Assembly (NCBI RefSeq): GCF_017115105.1
Contig: NZ_JABXKH010000137.1
Span: forward strand, 57,278-121,277
Direction: 5' to 3'
Origin: Nostoc sp. NMS2
Lineage (GTDB): Bacteria > Cyanobacteriota > Cyanobacteriia > Cyanobacteriales > Nostocaceae
DNA length: 64,000 bases
This document shows positions 60,352 to 64,000 of the stretch, piece after piece. The number at the start of each line of letters is the position of its first letter. The first letter of the stretch is position 1. The translations under genes and the position numbers were made by a program. Below the pieces are notes generated by a model, which was not told where the DNA came from, searched no databases, and saw nothing but the letters and a program-made list of their open reading frames with translations.

Positions 60352-61764
60352 CTAGCGCGAAGCCCTGGAAGTGACTGATTTTTGCAAATTAGCTAAAGCG
60401 CGATTGTAATCCAAAATAGCTGTGACTCGATTACCTTCTGCTCTTGTCAGGTCATTTTCAGCAGCAATCACTTCTGTTTGAGTACCCACACCAGCTTGGA
60501 ACCTTAGCCTTGCTAAATTCAGAGCTTCCCTGGCTTGATTTAAAGCCACACTAGAAGTCTGCACATTATTTAAATTAGATTGCAATTGAGAATAGAATTG
60601 TTCTACATCAAAGCGAATTTGGTCACGCTGGGTGGCAAACTTACTCTCTGCGATCGCAATATTAGCTTTTGACTGAGCCGCTCTTGCTCTTGCTGAACCT
60701 CCATCATACAAAGTGAGATTTCCTTGGAATCCCACTGAATAGCCATCAGTAATGCCGACACCATCATCATAGCGATCTAGCAGGTTGTAGTTGGCTGCCA
60801 AACTAATTTGCGGCCCTAACTTTGAAAGTGCTTGTCGTCGCTGTTGCTCACTAATATTACGTTGTGCTAATTGCTGTTGCAATTCTGGACGATTTTGAAA
60901 CGCTCGGACAATACTTTGTTCTACCGTCTGCGGCCAAAGACCGGCTAACTGTACAGGATCTGCGGTACTGATATCAAATGACTGCGACAAACTTAACGTG
61001 GTGGCAAGCTGACGACGGGCAATTTGCTGCTGCGAGATAGCATTAGTTAGTTGTTGTTGGGCGTTTGCTAAATTCACCTGAGCTTGTAGCACATCGAACC
61101 GCGTACCCACTCCAGCCCGTTCTCTCGCTTGAGTATCCCGCAAACTAGCCTGGGCATTATCCACAGCAGACCGGTTAATTCTTACTAGTTCATCTGCTTG
61201 TTGCAAATCGTAGTATTGAGTTGTGGCATTCAATCTTATTGTCAAAGACTGACTTTCAACATTCAATTCATCCACACGTAATTGTTCTTCAGCTGCTTGG
61301 ATTGTCGCTTGTCGATTACCGGAGGTATAGAGGTCGTAATTCAGTTGTGCGGAACCATTAAAAGAGGTGCTGGATTGAGATGAATTATTAGTAAAACCAT
61401 TACCACTATTAGTCAAACTACTGTTGATCCCCAAAGTAGGAAATAAAGCAGCTTGAGACTCGCGGAGGGCTGAACGACTGCGTTCTAGCTGTAATATGGC
61501 TACCTGTAAATCTCGATTGTTGCGTTGTGCTAGTTCTAAAGCTTGTGCCAAACTGATTGGCACAGTTCCCTGAATCTTTACTTCCTGGGGTTTAGTAGGA
61601 AATTGCAGAGGATTGGGATTAGGGTTGAGGTAATCAGGAACCTGCACAGGGCTTGAGTTATTCTGCGGTTTTGGGGGAGTTGCGGCACTTGCTAAAGTTG
61701 GAAAAAGAATAGCGAATGCTACGCTAACCCAGGTAGAATGCACAAATAATAAGCTGAAATTCAT
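60352..61764 (-). CDS. TolC-family outer-membrane efflux protein
   Basis: The 470-residue protein has a signal peptide (VSVAFAILFPTLASAAT), a proline/asparagine-rich linker (VQVPDYLNPNPNPLQFPTKP), then two outer-membrane-factor repeats of long amphipathic coiled helices: ISLAQALELAQRNNRDLQVA / LERSRSALRESQAALFPTLG and FQNRPELQQQLAQRN / RARAAQSKANIAIAESKFA. The ending is LTRAEGNRVTAILDYNRALANLQ, typical of TolC/HgdD. It forms a trimeric outer-membrane and periplasmic conduit for an inner-membrane pump. It follows a MacB-type ATPase and permease on the same strand, 116 bp away, so it is probably the exit duct of that ABC pump. Confidence 0.93.
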   Translation of the reverse strand: MNFSLLFVHSTWVSVAFAILFPTLASAATPPKPQNNSSPVQVPDYLNPNPNPLQFPTKPQEVKIQGTVPISLAQALELAQRNNRDLQVAILQLERSRSALRESQAALFPTLGINSSLTNSGNGFTNNSSQSSTSFNGSAQLNYDLYTSGNRQATIQAAEEQLRVDELNVESQSLTIRLNATTQYYDLQQADELVRINRSAVDNAQASLRDTQARERAGVGTRFDVLQAQVNLANAQQQLTNAISQQQIARRQLATTLSLSQSFDISTADPVQLAGLWPQTVEQSIVRAFQNRPELQQQLAQRNISEQQRRQALSKLGPQISLAANYNLLDRYDDGVGITDGYSVGFQGNLTLYDGGSARARAAQSKANIAIAESKFATQRDQIRFDVEQFYSQLQSNLNNVQTSSVALNQAREALNLARLRFQAGVGTQTEVIAAENDLTRAEGNRVTAILDYNRALANLQKSVTSRASR

Positions 61765-61880
61765 AATCTAGATGTAGTCATTAATTAGGTTTTTTGAGGA
61801 TACAATCAAAAGTTTTTATCCTGATTGACCTATAGAAAATTAAATCTTAAATTCCTCCTCTAAGGGTTGATATTAACAAA

Positions 61881-62552
61881 TTAGCCGACAATCAAGCCAT
61901 CCTGAACTCGAATAATCCTTTTGGTTTGAGCAGCAATATCTGGTTCATGAGTGACAATCACAATTGTGATTCCTTGGTCATTAAGTTCTGTCAGCAAACT
62001 CATCACTTCATTAGAAGTTTCAGTATCTAAAGCTCCTGTTGGCTCATCTGCCAAAACTAACGCAGGTCGGTTAACTAAAGCACGAGCGATCGCTACCCGT
62101 TGTTGTTGTCCCCCAGAAAGTTGACTAGGACGGTTAGCTATGCGTCCCTGTAATCCTACTTTTTCCAGGGCTTCTAATGCCCTTTCACGGCGTTTTGGCT
62201 TGGGTAAATTAGCGTAAACCATTGGTAACATCACGTTTTCCAGTGCTGTTGCCCGCGCCAATAGGTTAAATTGTTGAAAAACAAAACCTATCCTTTGGTT
62301 GCGAATATACGCTAATTCATCATCATCAAAAGTCGTCAGGTTTCTCCCTTCAAAAATATAGTCTCCAGTTGTCGGACGATCCAGACATCCCAAAATATTC
62401 ATCAGCGTGGATTTCCCCGAACCTGACGCACCCATAATCGAGACATATTCCCCCTCCTCAATAGAGAGTTCAATTCCCTTGAGTATGGGAACACTAACTT
62501 CTCCCAAGTAGTAAGTTTTAGTAATAGATTCCATCCAAATCATCGTTGGCAT
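61881..62552 (-). CDS. MacB/LolD-type ABC transporter ATP-binding protein
   Basis: The 223-residue ATPase has Walker A GASGSGKST, Q-loop VFQQFNLL, signature LSGGQQQR, Walker B LVLADEPTGALD (D-loop included) and H-loop IVTHEP. The PTGALDTETSNEVM segment and the size place it in the LolD/MacB/DevA group that drives mechanotransmission pumps rather than membrane translocation. It lies 37 bp after the FtsX-type permease and before a TolC-like gene. Heterocyst DevA-type pumps have the same composition, so glycolipid or other cell-envelope export is possible; macrolide or peptide efflux is equally open. ATG choice between 62552 and in-frame methionines downstream is uncertain. Confidence 0.93.
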   Translation of the reverse strand: MPTMIWMESITKTYYLGEVSVPILKGIELSIEEGEYVSIMGASGSGKSTLMNILGCLDRPTTGDYIFEGRNLTTFDDDELAYIRNQRIGFVFQQFNLLARATALENVMLPMVYANLPKPKRRERALEALEKVGLQGRIANRPSQLSGGQQQRVAIARALVNRPALVLADEPTGALDTETSNEVMSLLTELNDQGITIVIVTHEPDIAAQTKRIIRVQDGLIVG

Positions 62553-62553
62553 A

Positions 62554-62589
62554 TAAATTACGAATTACGAATTACGAATTACGAATTAT
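62554..62589. repeat. Tandem heptamer repeat (AATTACG)n in the ABC operon
   Basis: About four heptamers occupy the 37-bp space between the permease stop and the ATPase start, the position normally holding the ATPase ribosome-binding site. Confidence 0.88.
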
Positions 62590-63870
62590 TTAGTCACTAC
62601 GTAAAGCAGTGATTGGATCTAATTTAGATGCGTTTCGGGCTGGAATTACCCCAGCGACTAAGCCAACAGTTAACGAGAGTCCAAAGCCGGCAATGATTGA
62701 CAAGAAGGAAATGATAAAGGGAAACTTGAAAATGCTTGCAGCGATAAAGGCTAATAAAATGCCAGTGGCCATCCCAATACCGCCGCCGACAATGGAAATT
62801 ACGATCGCTTCGGCTAAAAATTGATTAAGGATTGCCGAATTGGTGGCCCCTACAGCTTTGCGAATCCCGATCTCTCGCGTCCGCTCAACTACCGAAACTA
62901 GCATAATGTTGGCAATACCGATTCCACCAACCACTAACGAAATTCCAGCGATCGCTACTACCATTACTGTAAATAAACCCACAACATTAGTAAAAGTACT
63001 AACAATATCAGCTTGATTAGTCAGCCGAAAATCATCAGCTTGCGGCGGATAAATGTTGTGACGCAGCCGTAAAAGATTGGTAACTTGAAACTGAGCCGCT
63101 TCTAATTGCTCCTGATTAGCGCCTTTGACTAAAATTCCATTTACAGAAACGCCTACCAGAGCATTGTTCCCAACCAGTCTCTTCGACATACTAGTTAGAG
63201 GAATGAAAACCTGGTCATCTCGATCCATCGGCCCCTGAGAACCTTTAGGTTCCATCACCCCAATCACTTTGTAAGCCTCTCCCTGAATGCGAATGCTCTC
63301 ACCGATAGGATTTACACCCTGTCCAAAGAGGGTATTTTGGACTGTAGGGCCAAGAATAGCTACCTGTGCCACAGTATCTAGTTCTTCTTGAGTAAAATAT
63401 CTCCCTTGCTGGGGGTGAGTATTTCTGATTTCTGGGTAGTTCAAATCTGTGCCATAAATGGTTGTAGAGGTGTTCTGTCCTGCATACACAACTTGGGCAG
63501 ACCGTTGCAGATAAGCAGAAACCATCTGTGCTGATGGTGCTTGTGTAGCGATCGCTTTTGCATCTTCCCAAGTCAAGGTGCTGCTAGAACCTACTCCTTG
63601 ACGGACATTCCCGCTTCTTGCAGCACCCGCTAAGATTTGGATCACATCTGTACCCAACGCTTGTATCTGTTGCTCAACCCCTTTTTGCACTCCCTGACCA
63701 ACAGAAGTAATAGCAATGACTGAGGAAATCCCAATAATCACGCCCAACATCGTTAGACCTGTGCGTAATTTGTTACTCCACAAAGTCTCTGCCGCCATTG
63801 TCAAGATTTCCAGCAAAGGCACTGTACGAGTCTTCTTAGTTTTGTAAAAGCCCTTAAATATCTGAAACAT
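62590..63870 (-). CDS. MacB-type ABC transporter permease (FtsX/MacB fold)
   Basis: The 426-residue protein has an N-terminal TM (TGLTMLGVIIGISSVIAITS, about 37-56), a ~210-residue periplasmic MacB_PCD domain (about 60-275; VAILGPTVQNTLFGQGVNPI, VIGVMEPKGSQGP) and three C-terminal TMs (VGLFTVMVVAIAGISLVVGG, IVISIVGGGIGMATGILLAF, ISFLSIIAGFGLSLTVGLVA) around the REIGIRKAVGA loop, which couples to the ATPase. It ends LDPITALRSD as in the family. The short N-terminal extension (MFQIFKGFYKTKKTRTVPLL) is unusual; the in-frame MAAETLWSNKLRTG at residue 25 could be the real start. A membrane-fusion protein gene would be expected just upstream, beyond the window. Confidence 0.93.
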   Translation of the reverse strand: MFQIFKGFYKTKKTRTVPLLEILTMAAETLWSNKLRTGLTMLGVIIGISSVIAITSVGQGVQKGVEQQIQALGTDVIQILAGAARSGNVRQGVGSSSTLTWEDAKAIATQAPSAQMVSAYLQRSAQVVYAGQNTSTTIYGTDLNYPEIRNTHPQQGRYFTQEELDTVAQVAILGPTVQNTLFGQGVNPIGESIRIQGEAYKVIGVMEPKGSQGPMDRDDQVFIPLTSMSKRLVGNNALVGVSVNGILVKGANQEQLEAAQFQVTNLLRLRHNIYPPQADDFRLTNQADIVSTFTNVVGLFTVMVVAIAGISLVVGGIGIANIMLVSVVERTREIGIRKAVGATNSAILNQFLAEAIVISIVGGGIGMATGILLAFIAASIFKFPFIISFLSIIAGFGLSLTVGLVAGVIPARNASKLDPITALRSD

Positions 63871-63949
63871 AAAGTTTTATTTGAAACTCAATACAATTCA
63901 GTTAAGCATTTCTTCCTTCTCTTCCTTGGCGTCCTTGGCGGTTCGTTAA

Positions 63950-63984
63950 ATAATTCGTAATTCGTAATTCGTAATTCGTAATTA
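63950..63984. repeat. Tandem heptamer repeat (AATTCGT)n near window end
   Basis: About four copies, adjoining CCTTGGCGTCCTTGGCGGTTCGTT, a motif also present (inverted) inside the family B element at 2326-2347. Confidence 0.85.
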
Positions 63985-64000
63985 AGTTTTGTGACGGGGA

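Overview
The window reads as chromosomal DNA of a filamentous, probably heterocyst-forming cyanobacterium of the Nostoc/Anabaena/Tolypothrix type. The evidence is abundant GCGATCGC (HIP1) octamers, tandem AATTCGT heptamers and nested short dispersed repeats, an H-NOX/HNOBA-kinase pair that matches the Nostoc NO sensor at its key residues, a tocopherol methyltransferase, and many hybrid kinases, TPR proteins, pentapeptide proteins and Uma2 proteins. No rRNA, tRNA or CRISPR array was seen.

Layout. 1-2166 is the 3' end of a TamB-like gene. 2167-2691 is a nest of three small inverted-repeat elements. 2692-7138 (-) is an NO-sensing operon: H-NOX, then a hybrid histidine kinase. 7.9-11.6 kb holds an orphan sugar ABC permease, a GIY-YIG protein, an orphan FecE-like ATPase and a gamma-tocopherol methyltransferase, followed by a tnpB relic. 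12.0-14.3 kb encodes a KtrB/KtrA potassium uptake system. 14.5-19.6 kb holds TPR, queA, yraN, pentapeptide and small secreted protein genes; queA and yraN carry in-frame low-complexity insertions. 20.3-22.4 kb is two histidine kinases fused by deletion and frameshifted. 22.5-26.4 kb is an HNH-like membrane protein plus a dynamin-like GTPase, closed by a strong terminator; I consider this the best candidate for an undescribed system. 26.5-33.8 kb carries an amidase, pyrG, a duplicated-domain small protein, a ureohydrolase and an FAD monooxygenase. 34.3-37.2 kb encodes an LRR-Roc-COR-TIR protein, the second candidate immune-type gene. 37.6-41.8 kb has a sensor kinase and an aspartate aminotransferase. 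42.0-43.6 kb is a small accessory cluster (orphan ParD, HigBA, PD-(D/E)XK-like protein). 43.7-52.4 kb has a glycosyltransferase-TPR fusion, a Ser/Thr kinase, an SDR, an MFS-HEAT protein and infC. 53-60 kb has DUF4385, VOC, Uma2, two divergent methyltransferases and a CPA2 antiporter with USP domains. 60.4-63.9 kb (-) is a MacB-type permease, its ATPase and a TolC-family protein.

The striking genome-scale feature is the density of small non-autonomous inverted-repeat elements. I can define at least six families (called A-G here, labels mine). Several have target-site duplications readable from the sequence, and one insertion can be compared with an empty site elsewhere in the window. Repeats also supply stop codons and C-terminal residues to two genes.
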